Assembly: GCF_000224785.1 (NCBI RefSeq)
Contig: NZ_AGAV01000008.1
Span: 62,001-126,000 of the forward strand
Direction of reading: 5' to 3'
DNA length: 64,000 bases
Origin: Lentibacillus jeotgali
Lineage (GTDB): Bacteria; Bacillota; Bacilli; Bacillales; Amphibacillaceae
Below, piece by piece: positions 17,641-27,896 of this stretch (positions within the stretch are counted from its first letter, which is position 1; the number at the start of each line of letters is the position of its first letter). The notes under the pieces were generated by a model, which had not been told where the DNA came from, made no database searches, and worked only from the letters and a program-made list of their open reading frames with translations. Position numbers and translations under genes: made by a program.

Positions 17641-18417
17641 ATGGAAATCTACCAGCATTATAGAAAAGAAGAACATTCGTTTATCGATCAGGCATTATCA
17701 TGGATTAACCGAGTCGAAAAAACCTACCAGATGAAGGTGACGGATTTTCTCAATCCGAGGGAACAGCAAATTGTTGAGACGCTTGCTAGGACAAGTATGG
17801 AAGAGCTAAGGGTTTACAAGCATGGCGGCAGTGTTAATGCTGAGCGGCGGCGGGTTATCATAGCGCCGATGTATGACGAGGTGACGGACGATTCTTTTCA
17901 GCTCACTTTACTGCAGGGATCATACCATGACAAGTTTGTCTCACTGGGACACCGTGACGTGATGGGATCGTTTTTATCATTAGGGATCAAACGGCAAAAA
18001 CTCGGCGATATCATGGCTGAGAATGGCCTGATTCAAATCATAATGGCTGAGGAGATTGCCCCGTTTATACTGACAAATTTGACCGCCATCAAAAAGACAA
18101 GGATCAGACTGGAAGAACGGCCGCTTTCATCCCTTGTTGAACGGAAAACCAATTGGGATGAATCCAATCAGATCGTCTCATCGCTACGGCTTGACTCAGT
18201 GGTAAAGGCGATTTATAAACTGTCCCGTAAAGATGCAGCTGAAATGATCAGCAAGGGTCTTGTGAAAGTGAACTATAAAGTATCCGATGACCGTAAATTG
18301 ATTCTAAACGCAGGTGACATGCTCTCTTTGCGGGGAAAAGGACGTAGTAAACTGGTTGATATTAACGGGCGGACAAAAAAAGATAAACTCAGTATTACAA
18401 CTGCGCTATTAAAATGA
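17641..18417 (+). CDS. ylmH: S4-domain RNA-binding protein YlmH
   Basis: RNA-binding protein with a C-terminal S4 domain (about residues 182-240: RLDSVVKAIYKLSRKDAAEMIS). B. subtilis YlmH has been linked to ribosome-associated quality control, related in theme to RqcH encoded further along this window. Length is 258 aa. ATG 17641 with GGGTGAG five bases ahead; in-frame GTG 17632 overlaps that site. Confidence 0.9.
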   Translation: MEIYQHYRKEEHSFIDQALSWINRVEKTYQMKVTDFLNPREQQIVETLARTSMEELRVYKHGGSVNAERRRVIIAPMYDEVTDDSFQLTLLQGSYHDKFVSLGHRDVMGSFLSLGIKRQKLGDIMAENGLIQIIMAEEIAPFILTNLTAIKKTRIRLEERPLSSLVERKTNWDESNQIVSSLRLDSVVKAIYKLSRKDAAEMISKGLVKVNYKVSDDRKLILNAGDMLSLRGKGRSKLVDINGRTKKDKLSITTALLK

Positions 18418-18430
18418 TTTAAGTTAATTT

Positions 18431-18457
18431 GAAGGATTTTTGGCTTTTTTGTCGAAA
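18431..18457 (+). promoter_or_regulatory. Candidate sigma-H promoter upstream of divIVA
   Basis: GAAGGATTT, 11-base spacer, GTCGAAA. Fits the sigma-H consensus except for the last base of the -10 (A for T). Would give divIVA its own early-sporulation input apart from the ylm operon. Confidence 0.4.
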
Positions 18458-18526
18458 TAATAGAAAATATGAATTTTGCTATCAACGAAATTTTTAATCG
18501 GATAACCACTTAAGGAGGTGGCCTGT

Positions 18527-19048
18527 GTGGCATTAACACCACTGGATATTCATAATAAGGAATTCACAAGAAGTTTTCGCGGATATGACGAGGATGAGGT
18601 CAATGAATTTTTGGATCAGGTTATCAAAGATTATGAAATGACAATCCGTGAGAAAAAAGATTTACAAGAAAAAGTTGACCAGTTGAATGAAAAACTGGGA
18701 CATTTTACGAATATTGAAACGACGCTGAATAACTCAATTCTGATTGCACAGGAAACGGCTGAAGAATTAAAAGGAAGTGCTCAGAAAGAATCAAAACTGA
18801 TTATTAAAGAGGCTGAGAAGAATGCCGACAGGATTGTTAACGAGGCGTTAGACAAATCCCGCAGAATTGAAATGGACGTAGAAGGATTGAAAAAGCAGGC
18901 TAAAGTATTCCGCACCCGTCTAAAAATGCTTGTGGAAGCACAGCTGGACGTTATCGATGCAAATGACTGGGAAGATTTATTCGATGAAGAAAACGAATCC
19001 GATGAGGAAACAGAAGAAATGGTTGATTACGCTGAAACCAAGGCATAG
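18527..19048 (+). CDS. divIVA: Cell division/polarity protein DivIVA
   Basis: Curvature-sensing coiled-coil protein placed at septa and poles. The N-terminal lipid-binding domain PLDIHNKEFTRSFRGYDEDEV is almost the B. subtilis one. Two long coiled coils follow (about residues 28-60 and 65-135), then an acidic tail. Length is 173 aa. GTG 18527 sits six bases after AAGGAGGTG; an upstream in-frame start has no support. It ends just before the ileS leader. Confidence 0.94.
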   Translation: MALTPLDIHNKEFTRSFRGYDEDEVNEFLDQVIKDYEMTIREKKDLQEKVDQLNEKLGHFTNIETTLNNSILIAQETAEELKGSAQKESKLIIKEAEKNADRIVNEALDKSRRIEMDVEGLKKQAKVFRTRLKMLVEAQLDVIDANDWEDLFDEENESDEETEEMVDYAETKA

Positions 19049-19084
19049 ACCTTGACGTCTTACGATATTTTACATATAATGCTC

Positions 19085-19348
19085 ATATATCAAATACGCT
19101 ATATGATGACGGAGACAGTATGGATGTATGTCTGTTCAGCGAATCAGGGGTGGTGGAAGCCTGATGCAGCAGTACATTCTGAACATCACTCCCGAGTATT
19201 CATTCTGAAAGCGAGTAAGAATGGACGGTTTATTCACGTTACGAATCTCGAGTGAATTTAAAATGAGTCGACAGGAGATTTTTAAATTTATAAGGGTGGT
19301 ACCGCGAGTCTTCTCGTCCCTTTTGGGGATGAGAAGGCTTTTTTATTT
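19085..19348 (+). promoter_or_regulatory. T-box riboswitch of ileS (isoleucine specifier)
   Basis: Senses uncharged tRNA-Ile. Stem I is visible with the GGTGGTGGAAGCC apical part. The specifier codon is likely ATC at 19185-19187 in GAACATCACTCC. The T-box core AGGGTGGTACCGCG is at 19293-19306. Terminator: CTTCTCGTCCC (19310-19320) pairs with GGGATGAGAAG, followed by GC and six T; the alternative antiterminator uses the T-box core. Confidence 0.92.
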
Positions 19349-19349
19349 A

Positions 19350-19595
19350 TAGGCTCTTAAAGATCATTATATAACAACTATAGTGCGTTTCGAATCCGCT
19401 GTAGGCTGCCGCTTCCTACTCCTTCGACTTGAAAAGATACAGTCATTTATGTCCTAAGGAGACAGAGTACAAGGCAACAGCAAGGAGAATCACATAAAAG
19501 ACACCCTGAGGTAAATGAAGTGTATTCGGGCTATGTCTAAATACAACACACTTTATTAAAAATAGTTATCTCGCAGTGAATAGGAGGAACACAGA
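19350..19595 (+). other. Spacer between T-box terminator and ileS
   Basis: About 245 non-coding bases, unusually long for a T-box gene. Ends AGTGCGTTTCGAAT (near 19381) and AATACAACACACTT (near 19541) are weakly inverted, so this may be an inserted repeat; no second copy is seen here. The ileS ribosome site AGGAGGA is at 19582. Confidence 0.4.
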
Positions 19596-22355
19596 TTGGA
19601 TTATAAAGATACATTACTGATGCCTAAGACGAAGTTCCCGATGAGGGGGAATTTGCCGAATAAAGAACCTGAGCGTCAACAAAAATGGGATGAGAATCGA
19701 ATTTATGAGAAGGATCTTGAGCGGACAAAAGGCCGTCCACTGTTCATTCTGCATGACGGCCCGCCATATGCCAATGGCGATCTGCATATTGGGCATGCGC
19801 TGAACAAAATATTGAAAGATTTTATTACCCGCTACAGGTCAATGAGCGGCTATCATGCGCCGTATGTTCCCGGCTGGGATACACATGGCCTGCCAGTTGA
19901 AACAGCATTGACCAAAAAGAAAAAAGTTGACCGGAAAAAAATGAGTGTTGCCGAATTCCGCCAAAGGTGTGCCGAATACGCCATGGGGCAGCTAGACAAT
20001 CAGCGTAATCAGTTTAAGAAATTTGGTGTCCGTGGTGATTGGGATAACCCGTATATTACGTTGACCAAAGACTATGAAGCAGCCCAAATTAAAGTGTTCG
20101 GTGAAATGGCTAAAAAGGGTTATATCTATCGAGGGCTTAAGCCTGTTTACTGGTCACCGTCTTCTGAATCAGCGCTTGCCGAAGCAGAAATCGAATACCA
20201 TGATAAGCGCTCACCATCCATTTATGTCGCTTTTGATGTAACCGATGGCAAAGGAGTTCTTGACGGCGATGAGAAAATTATCATCTGGACAACAACACCT
20301 TGGACGATCCCGGCAAACCTTGGCATTGCTGTTCATCCTGAATTGGAATATGCTGTTGTGGGTGTCAATGGTGAAAAATATGTGATTGCATATGAATTAC
20401 TGGAAACGATGACGGAGGAGCTGGATTGGGAAAACCCGGAAGTCATCAAAACTTTCAAAGGAGAGGAAGCGGATAAAGTTGTTGCCAAGCATCCGTTTTA
20501 TGACCGTGATTCGCTGGTAATGCTTGGTGAACATGTGACAACAGATGCCGGTACGGGCTGTGTTCACACAGCACCCGGACACGGTGAAGATGACTTCTAT
20601 ATGTCACGGGAGTACGGAATTGAACCGTTATCTCCGGTAGATTATCAAGGTTATTTCACGAATGAGGCACCGGGCTTTGCAGGTGAGTTCTATGATAAGG
20701 CCAATAAATCGATCACTGAAAAACTGGATGAAACCGGAGCATTGCTGAAGCTGACATTCATTACACACTCCTATCCGCATGACTGGCGTACGAAAAAGCC
20801 GACTATTTTCCGGGCCACCTCACAGTGGTTTGCATCCATTAAGGATTTCCGTCAGGACATTCTCGATGAAATCAACCGGATCAACTGGTATCCGTCATGG
20901 GGCGAAACACGGCTGTATAACATGGTGCGTGATCGCGAGGACTGGTGTATTTCCCGGCAGCGAACTTGGGGCGTACCGATTCCTGTATTTTATGCTGAAA
21001 ATGGCACACCAATTATCAATAATGAAACGATCGAACATGTATCCAAATTATTTGCTGAGCACGGTTCGAATGTGTGGTTTGAGCGCGGGGCGGAAGAGTT
21101 ACTTCCAGAAGGATTTACCTCTGAACACAGTCCAAACGGCAAATTCACCAAAGAAACGGATATTATGGACGTCTGGTTTGATTCCGGTTCATCCCATGAA
21201 GCTGTTTTAATGGGACGGGAAGACCATAAGCGTCCAGCTGATGTTTATTTGGAAGGAAGCGACCAGTACCGCGGGTGGTTCAACTCATCCATATCTACGG
21301 CTGTAGCGGTTACCGGCAAGGCGCCATATGAAGCAATTGTCAGCCATGGATTCACGTTGGATGGCAACGGCCGCAAGATGAGTAAATCGCTGGGCAATGT
21401 TATGGATCCGTTAAAAATTAAAAAGCAGCTTGGCATCGATATTTTGCGTCTGTGGGTGTCCTCGGTTGACTATCAGGCGGATGTCCGTATTTCACAGGAG
21501 ATTTTGAAACAAATTTCCGAAGCTTACCGTAAAATCCGGAATACGGTCCGATTTATGCTTGGTAATCTGGCTGATTTCGATCCTGCAAAAGATGCCGTAC
21601 CTGAGGCAGAGATGGAAGAAGTCGACCGCTATATGCTGCACCGTCTTCAAAATTTAGTCAAGAACGTCAGAGACAATTATGACATTTATGAGTATTCCCC
21701 GATCTACTCACAAATTCATAATTTCTGTGCAATTGATTTGAGTTCGTTCTATTTGGATTTTGCAAAGGATATTTTGTATATCGAGGCAGCCGATAACCAT
21801 CATCGTCGAAGCATCCAGACTGCTTACTACGAGATTGTCACAACCTTGGTGAAGCTTCTGACCCCAATCATTCCACATACAACGGATGAAATGTGGGAGT
21901 ATATCCCGGGTGTTGAAGAGGAAAGTGTCCAGCTTACCGACATACCGGAACCGAGGGAAATCACCGGATTCGGCCGACTTGATGAAAAGTGGGATCACTT
22001 TATGGATATCCGGGATGATGTCCTTAAAGCTTTGGAAGAGGCAAGAGAGGACAAAGTCATCGGAAAATCACTCGAGGCGAAAATTACGGTTGTGCCGAAA
22101 GACAGTAAAACAAAAGAAGTGCTTAATGGCATTTCGGATGTGCATCAGCTTTTCATTGTATCAGAGGCGGATGTAACTGAAGATGCTCCAGATGATGCGA
22201 AGGAATATCGCTATGTCAATGTGAAAGTGGAAAAACATCCCGGCGACACTTGTGCGCGCTGCTGGACAGCTTCAGAAACAGTCGGCAGCGATCACGATCA
22301 TCCGGATTTATGTTCACGCTGTGCCGATATCGTTAAAGAGCATTATAGCGCATAA
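19596..22355 (+). CDS. ileS: Isoleucyl-tRNA synthetase
   Basis: Class I aminoacyl-tRNA synthetase charging tRNA-Ile. HIGH is at residues 64-67, the editing domain spans the middle ([13 protein letters not shown]), and KMSKS is at residues 594-598. The C-terminal zinc site CARCW...CSRC (near residues 885-905) is typical of bacterial type IleRS. Length is 919 aa. TTG start with AGGAGGA eight bases ahead. Regulated by the upstream T-box. Confidence 0.97.
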   Translation: MDYKDTLLMPKTKFPMRGNLPNKEPERQQKWDENRIYEKDLERTKGRPLFILHDGPPYANGDLHIGHALNKILKDFITRYRSMSGYHAPYVPGWDTHGLPVETALTKKKKVDRKKMSVAEFRQRCAEYAMGQLDNQRNQFKKFGVRGDWDNPYITLTKDYEAAQIKVFGEMAKKGYIYRGLKPVYWSPSSESALAEAEIEYHDKRSPSIYVAFDVTDGKGVLDGDEKIIIWTTTPWTIPANLGIAVHPELEYAVVGVNGEKYVIAYELLETMTEELDWENPEVIKTFKGEEADKVVAKHPFYDRDSLVMLGEHVTTDAGTGCVHTAPGHGEDDFYMSREYGIEPLSPVDYQGYFTNEAPGFAGEFYDKANKSITEKLDETGALLKLTFITHSYPHDWRTKKPTIFRATSQWFASIKDFRQDILDEINRINWYPSWGETRLYNMVRDREDWCISRQRTWGVPIPVFYAENGTPIINNETIEHVSKLFAEHGSNVWFERGAEELLPEGFTSEHSPNGKFTKETDIMDVWFDSGSSHEAVLMGREDHKRPADVYLEGSDQYRGWFNSSISTAVAVTGKAPYEAIVSHGFTLDGNGRKMSKSLGNVMDPLKIKKQLGIDILRLWVSSVDYQADVRISQEILKQISEAYRKIRNTVRFMLGNLADFDPAKDAVPEAEMEEVDRYMLHRLQNLVKNVRDNYDIYEYSPIYSQIHNFCAIDLSSFYLDFAKDILYIEAADNHHRRSIQTAYYEIVTTLVKLLTPIIPHTTDEMWEYIPGVEEESVQLTDIPEPREITGFGRLDEKWDHFMDIRDDVLKALEEAREDKVIGKSLEAKITVVPKDSKTKEVLNGISDVHQLFIVSEADVTEDAPDDAKEYRYVNVKVEKHPGDTCARCWTASETVGSDHDHPDLCSRCADIVKEHYSA

Positions 22356-22361
22356 TGCAGC

Positions 22362-22397
22362 AAGCGCCTATCCCATTATAGGATAAGGCGCTTTTTA
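22362..22397 (+). terminator. Intrinsic terminator of ileS
   Basis: AGCGCCTATCC pairs with GGATAAGGCGCT (one bulge), then TTTTTAATT. Confidence 0.85.
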
Positions 22398-22482
22398 ATT
22401 ATTTGTGGTAAAATACTTAAGAAACCCTTAAAATGTAAAAGAGACGTGCTGATATCTAAAAGACCGTTGTTTTAGACGTAAA

Positions 22483-22750
22483 ATCCATAAACTGCGACAC
22501 AGAAAAATTTGTGTGCGATAATGCCGCTTCGGAAATACACTTCGCTGGTTTGGAGATATTCCACTTCCAATCACTATTGATGATATTATGATAGTTGATT
22601 GGAGCGGAGGGCAGTTGACTCCTGCGGGAAAGCAACGGCTGAAGATCCCGCAGGAAGCGGTTTTTGCTTCCGAGGAAGCTGAAGCGTTGCCCGCGGAAAG
22701 CAACTGCCCAAAGCGGAAATCACCCTGTCACTATGTCGCATTTTATATCA
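22483..22750 (+). repeat. Palindromic MITE-like element, copy E (chimeric core)
   Basis: Outer ends ATCCATAAACTGCGACAC and ACTATGTCGCATTTTATATC match the other copies, and so does GTGTGCGATAATGCCGCTTCGG inside the left end. From about 22545 the core is replaced by a different hairpin: GGGCAGTTGACTCC... against ...GGAAAGCAACTGCCC (about 22616-22710). The right module of copies A-D is absent. Confidence 0.8.
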
Positions 22751-22846
22751 ATTACTAGGGATAGAGCGCAACAAAGTTTACAACAAAAACCAAATGAAAA
22801 CACACTGTAAGAAAAGCTAATGGGTAAGACAAACGGAGGAAATGGG

Positions 22847-23341
22847 ATGTTTTTATATTACATATTGGCATTGCTTATTGTAGGGATTGATCAGCTGTCA
22901 AAATGGATTGTTGTGAAGTCGATGGAAATTGGTGAACAGTTAACGATCATCGGGAATTTTTTCTATTTAACGTCACATCGTAATAGCGGGGCAGCATGGG
23001 GTATCCTTCAGGGCCAAATGGGCTTTTTCTACGTTATTACTGTAATTGTCGTTATAGGAATTATTTATTTTATGCAAAAATATGCCAGAGAAAATAAAAT
23101 TCTGGCGACTGCCTTAAGTCTGATCCTCGGCGGTGCCGTTGGCAATTTTATAGATCGCCTGTTCCGAAAAGAAGTGGTGGACTTCTTTGACTTCAATCTT
23201 TTCGGATATGACTACCCGATATTCAATATAGCCGATTCAGCGCTGGTAGTGGGCGTAATTTTAGTGATGATCATAACCATTATTGATGAACGAAAGGAAA
23301 AGCGGCAAAATGACACAAAAGTACAGCGTAACGGAAACTGA
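22847..23341 (+). CDS. lspA: Signal peptidase II (prolipoprotein)
   Basis: Membrane aspartyl protease that cleaves lipoprotein signal peptides. Four hydrophobic helices; family motifs NSGAAWG, GNFIDRL and FNIADSA carry the two catalytic Asp. Length is 164 aa with a basic tail. ATG 22847 follows GGAGGA by six bases; ATG 22820 upstream is out of family range. Its 3' end overlaps rluD by 32 bases. Confidence 0.94.
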   Translation: MFLYYILALLIVGIDQLSKWIVVKSMEIGEQLTIIGNFFYLTSHRNSGAAWGILQGQMGFFYVITVIVVIGIIYFMQKYARENKILATALSLILGGAVGNFIDRLFRKEVVDFFDFNLFGYDYPIFNIADSALVVGVILVMIITIIDERKEKRQNDTKVQRNGN

Positions 23342-24218
23342 AGCGAATATACGAATTGATAAATTGCTCTCAGGCATTACTGCGGATGCCTCACGTTCAG
23401 AGATTCAATCATGGATGGCAGATGGTTATGTCCATGTGAATGACCGGCCAGTAAAAGCAAACTATAAATGTCAGAATGGCGATGTAATTGAATGGACGGT
23501 ACCTGAACCGGATACCTTAAATGTCGTCCCGGAGAATATACCGTTGTCAATCATTTATGAGGACAGCGACTTGATGGTAATTAATAAACCAAAGGGGATG
23601 GTGGTCCATCCGTCAGCAGGTCACCAGCACGGGACGCTTGTGAATGCCCTGCTATACCATTGTGATTCCCTGTCACTTGTTAACGGCGAGGAGCGACCGG
23701 GCATTGTCCACAGAATTGATAAAGATACAAGCGGTCTTCTAGTTGTTGCCAAGAATGATCAGACACATACCATTCTCGCCGAGCAGCTGGCTGCAAAAGA
23801 TATTGACCGCCGGTATGAAGCAATTGTTCATGGTGTCATTGAACATGAAACAGGAATGATCGATGCCCCAATTGGCAGGGATCGGAATGACCGGAAAAAG
23901 ATGGGGGTCGGCGAAAACGGAAAGGCTGCTGTAACGCATTTCCGTGTTTTAACACGCTACAAAAATTTTACGCATGTTGAATGTCAACTGGAGACAGGGC
24001 GTACCCACCAAATCCGTGTCCACATGAAATATATCGGTTTTCCGGTTGTCGGAGATCCGAAATATGGACAACGGAAAACGATGGCAATCGGGGGACAAGC
24101 CCTGCATGCAAAATTCCTGTCGTTTACTCATCCGGAAACAGGTGAACAGCTGCATTTTGAGCAGGAAGCACCGTCTTATTTTTATGAGCTGTTAGCGCAA
24201 TTTGAAAAAATGCATTGA
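23310..24218 (+). CDS. rluD: RluD-like 23S rRNA pseudouridine synthase (YlyB)
   Basis: RluA-family pseudouridine synthase with an N-terminal S4 domain (about residues 10-70) and catalytic motif [15 protein letters not shown] near residue 135, whose Asp is the nucleophile. C-terminal block [12 protein letters not shown] is typical. Length is 302 aa. ATG 23310 lies within the end of lspA. Its stop codon overlaps the -35 box of the pyr promoter. Confidence 0.9.
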   Translation: MTQKYSVTETEANIRIDKLLSGITADASRSEIQSWMADGYVHVNDRPVKANYKCQNGDVIEWTVPEPDTLNVVPENIPLSIIYEDSDLMVINKPKGMVVHPSAGHQHGTLVNALLYHCDSLSLVNGEERPGIVHRIDKDTSGLLVVAKNDQTHTILAEQLAAKDIDRRYEAIVHGVIEHETGMIDAPIGRDRNDRKKMGVGENGKAAVTHFRVLTRYKNFTHVECQLETGRTHQIRVHMKYIGFPVVGDPKYGQRKTMAIGGQALHAKFLSFTHPETGEQLHFEQEAPSYFYELLAQFEKMH

Positions 24219-24243
24219 CAACCTGCGGAGAGTCTGTCATAAT
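24215..24243 (+). promoter_or_regulatory. Sigma-A promoter of the pyr operon
   Basis: TTGACA (24215-24220), 17 bases, CATAAT (24238-24243). The TTGACA contains the rluD stop codon. The first PyrR attenuator begins about 20 bases downstream. Confidence 0.85.
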
Positions 24244-24261
24244 AATTTCTAATAATACATG

Positions 24262-24925
<664 letters not shown>

Positions 24926-24930
24926 ATAGA

Positions 24931-25034
24931 TTGACCTTTAATTAGATCCAGAGAGATTTAAAAGGTCGCCTAGAAAGACGTGTATTCACAGCACACGTAT
25001 ACCTCTTTGCGACCTTTCGCAAAGAGGTTTTTTT
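24931..25034 (+). promoter_or_regulatory. PyrR-dependent attenuator 2 (pyrR-pyrP)
   Basis: Binding hairpin GACCTTTA...TAAAAGGTC (24933-24967) with loop AGATCCAGAGAGATT. Terminator: ACCTCTTTGCGA pairs with TCGCAAAGAGGT (25001-25028), then seven T. GCGACCTTT in the terminator can pair with AAAGGTCGC in the leader, giving the antiterminator. Confidence 0.9.
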
Positions 25035-25075
25035 GTGTGGAAGGTTCATTGTAAATTCTGGTGCTCTTAAAGCCT

Positions 25076-25492
25076 CGCAGTTGATATAAACTGCGACGTA
25101 GAAAAAATGTGTGCGATAACATCGCTTCGGAAATACACTACGCTTTCCGCGGGCGGCTGGTGAGCCTCCGCGTGCTGGCGCACTGCGGGGTCTCACCTAT
25201 GCCTTTCCTCCCGCAGGAGTCTCCGTGTATTTCCTCCGCTAAATTTTGTTCAAGACATCTTGATAAAACAAAATATTTTATGAAAGAAAACCTGTATTCC
25301 TTATTCATCAAAACGAGCAGCTGGAATATGCGAGACGCCTGTGGGACAGCGAGCCTAAGAGACCCCACAGCGAGCGTTTTTTGCGAGCGAGGAGGCTCGT
25401 GGTGAGCCCACGGAAAGCGAGTATATTCCAGATGCGTCGCCAGAAAGCTTACCTAAATACTCTAATAAGACTTTACGTCGCAGTTTATGGAT
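25076..25492 (+). repeat. Palindromic MITE-like element, copy B (inside pyr operon)
   Basis: Nearly identical to copy A over its whole length, including both inverted modules. Left end CGCAGTTGATATAAACTGCG is itself a small palindrome; right end ACGTCGCAGTTTATGGAT. It lies between attenuator 2 and pyrP, so operon mRNA carries it as a long 5' structure about 60 bases ahead of pyrP. Confidence 0.85.
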
Positions 25493-25550
25493 TTTGTGTC
25501 AACACCAATCTTTTAGCAATCAGTAATAAAAACGAACGGGGGAAATCACA

Positions 25551-26939
25551 ATGAACAAACAGGAAATGGTAATGGACGTTCAGGAAGCACCGAAACTGCA
25601 AAAATGGATTATATTGAGTCTGCAGCATTTATTCGCAATGTTCGGGTCAACAATTTTGGTTCCGTTCCTGACAGGGTTGTCACCTGCAGTAGCGCTAATC
25701 TCCAGTGGCCTGGGAACACTGGCCTACTTAATCATCACCAAAGGAAACATCCCGGCATATCTTGGTTCAAGCTTTGCATTTATTGCACCGATTGTTGGTG
25801 CCAGTTCAGCCGGCGGTCCGGCTGGTGCGATGATCGGAACGTTTTTGGCAGGGCTAGTCTACGGTGTCATTGCCTTACTTATCAAAATACTTGGCTTAAA
25901 CTGGCTGATGCGAATTTTGCCGCCGATTGTTGTGGGCCCCGTCATTATTGTAATCGGCCTTGGCCTTGCCTCAACTGCAATTGATATGGCCATGTATGTG
26001 CCGGGTTTAGATGAAAATGTATACAGTGGTACGCATTTTAGTGTCGCGCTTTTCACACTCGCCGTAACCATTGCAGCATCGATTTTTTTCCGAGGCTTCT
26101 TTGGACTGATACCGATTTTGATTGGCATTGTTTCGGGTTATACGTTCGCCATCTTCCAGGGTGTAGTAGACACTTCGGAAATAAAAGCCGAATGGGCAGA
26201 TATGACCTCTGCAGGATCAATTGGCGAATTCTTTACAGGAGTCTTTAAATTACCTGACTTTATTATACCGTTCGCAGATTACTCACCATTTGATGTGATT
26301 AGTGGTGAAATTGTACTGCTGATGGTGCCGGTTGCACTTGTAACAATCGCTGAACACATTGGTGATCAGATGGTGCTGTCAAAAGTTGTTGGGCGAAACT
26401 TCATTAAAAAACCCGGCCTGCACCGCTCTATTCTTGGTGACGGCGCGGCAACGATGATCGCTTCGTTTCTGGGCGGACCGCCGAACACAACATACGGTGA
26501 AAATATCGGTGTCCTCTCGATTACAAGGGTATTCAGTGTGTTCGTTATAGGCGGTGCTGCGGTTTTTGCCATTTGCTTTGGGTTTGTCGGGATTATAACG
26601 GCTACCATCAGTTCCATTCCCTCAGCTGTCATGGGCGGTGTATCGATCCTGTTATTCGGCATTATTGCGTCAAACGGACTGCGAATGCTGATTGATAATC
26701 AGGTGGATCTGAGTGATAAACGAAATCTTGTGGTTGCATCTGTCATCCTCGTAATCGGTGTTGGCGGAGCGTTTATCCAGTTGTCAGATAACCTGCAAAT
26801 CGCTGGAATGGCATTGTCGGCCATCATTGGTGTTTTACTGAATCTCGTCCTGCCCGGTAAGGAAAGCGGATATGGGAATGGGGCGATGTTTGATGACAGT
26901 GAGATCAAGAACAGCAAAAATCGCGATGACGCAGCTTAG
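25551..26939 (+). CDS. pyrP: Uracil permease (NCS2 family)
   Basis: Proton-coupled uracil uptake. About 12-14 hydrophobic segments; NCS2 motifs GSSFAFIAP near residue 83 and EHIGDQ plus GGPPNTTYGENIG in the second half carry substrate and proton residues. Length is 462 aa. ATG with GGGGG nine bases before. The position after pyrR and an attenuator supports uracil rather than xanthine as substrate. Confidence 0.94.
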   Translation: MNKQEMVMDVQEAPKLQKWIILSLQHLFAMFGSTILVPFLTGLSPAVALISSGLGTLAYLIITKGNIPAYLGSSFAFIAPIVGASSAGGPAGAMIGTFLAGLVYGVIALLIKILGLNWLMRILPPIVVGPVIIVIGLGLASTAIDMAMYVPGLDENVYSGTHFSVALFTLAVTIAASIFFRGFFGLIPILIGIVSGYTFAIFQGVVDTSEIKAEWADMTSAGSIGEFFTGVFKLPDFIIPFADYSPFDVISGEIVLLMVPVALVTIAEHIGDQMVLSKVVGRNFIKKPGLHRSILGDGAATMIASFLGGPPNTTYGENIGVLSITRVFSVFVIGGAAVFAICFGFVGIITATISSIPSAVMGGVSILLFGIIASNGLRMLIDNQVDLSDKRNLVVASVILVIGVGGAFIQLSDNLQIAGMALSAIIGVLLNLVLPGKESGYGNGAMFDDSEIKNSKNRDDAA

Positions 26940-26969
26940 TCTAAAGCCAGATTTTAGAAAGGATGATGA

Positions 26970-27896
26970 ATGATGCGGGAATTTTTATCAACACGTGAAC
27001 TTTCGAGTGACTCGATTTATAGCATTCTGGAGACAGCTGAGGCAATGCGGAAAAAACCGGAATCAATACGAAGCGAAAGATTTGCAGCGAATTTGTTTTT
27101 TGAAGTGAGCACACGGACAAAAACGAGTTTTCAGGTTGCCGAAAAGAGGCTGGGGATGGAAACCCTCGATTTTCAGATGGAAAGTTCCAGTATGACTAAA
27201 GGCGAATCACTTTATGATACGGTACGCACGTATGAAGCGATCGGGGCGGATCTCCTGATTGTCCGGCATGCGTATGACCATTGGTATGATGAATTGGCCG
27301 GAAGAATATCAGTCCCGATCATCAATGCCGGTGCAGGGAAAGGAGAGCATCCGACTCAATCAATGCTTGATCTGTTGACAATCTATCAGGAATTCGGTTC
27401 ATTTGAAGGTTTGAATGTAGTTATAGCAGGTGATATTAAGCACAGTCGGGTGGCACGTTCCAATGCTTATGCACTGACGACCCTGGGTGCTAATGTGAGT
27501 TTTGCAGCAGCACCCGGATTTGAAGATGATTCATTCGATATTCCGTACGTGTCAATGGATGAGGCATGTGATATGTGCGATGTGCTGATGCTGCTCAGAA
27601 TCCAGCATGAACGCCATGCTCAAGTATCCTATCGAACGACGTCATATCTGGGTGATTATGGCCTCACGATGGAGCGTGAGCGGCGAATGCGGGATCATGC
27701 CATTGTACTTCATCCGGCTCCCGTTAATCGTGGTGTTGAAATTGATACCAGATTAGTAGAATGCGATCGCTCAAGGATTTTCAAACAAATGGAAAACGGT
27801 GTTCACACCCGAATGGCCATTATATCAATCTTGTTAAATGAATGGGGGGCCGGTCATGAAAATTTTACTGAAAAATACCAGACAATTGCTACGTGA
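26970..27896 (+). CDS. pyrB: Aspartate carbamoyltransferase catalytic chain
   Basis: Second step of pyrimidine synthesis. Carbamoyl phosphate motif STRTKTSF begins at residue 47 and the aspartate-domain block ends with VLHPAPVNRGVEI. GEHPTQ is present in the middle. Length is 308 aa; no regulatory chain gene is nearby, as in other Bacilli. ATGATG start after AGAAAGGA. Only 30 bases separate it from pyrP, leaving no room for the third attenuator found in B. subtilis. Confidence 0.96.
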   Translation: MMREFLSTRELSSDSIYSILETAEAMRKKPESIRSERFAANLFFEVSTRTKTSFQVAEKRLGMETLDFQMESSSMTKGESLYDTVRTYEAIGADLLIVRHAYDHWYDELAGRISVPIINAGAGKGEHPTQSMLDLLTIYQEFGSFEGLNVVIAGDIKHSRVARSNAYALTTLGANVSFAAAPGFEDDSFDIPYVSMDEACDMCDVLMLLRIQHERHAQVSYRTTSYLGDYGLTMERERRMRDHAIVLHPAPVNRGVEIDTRLVECDRSRIFKQMENGVHTRMAIISILLNEWGAGHENFTEKYQTIAT

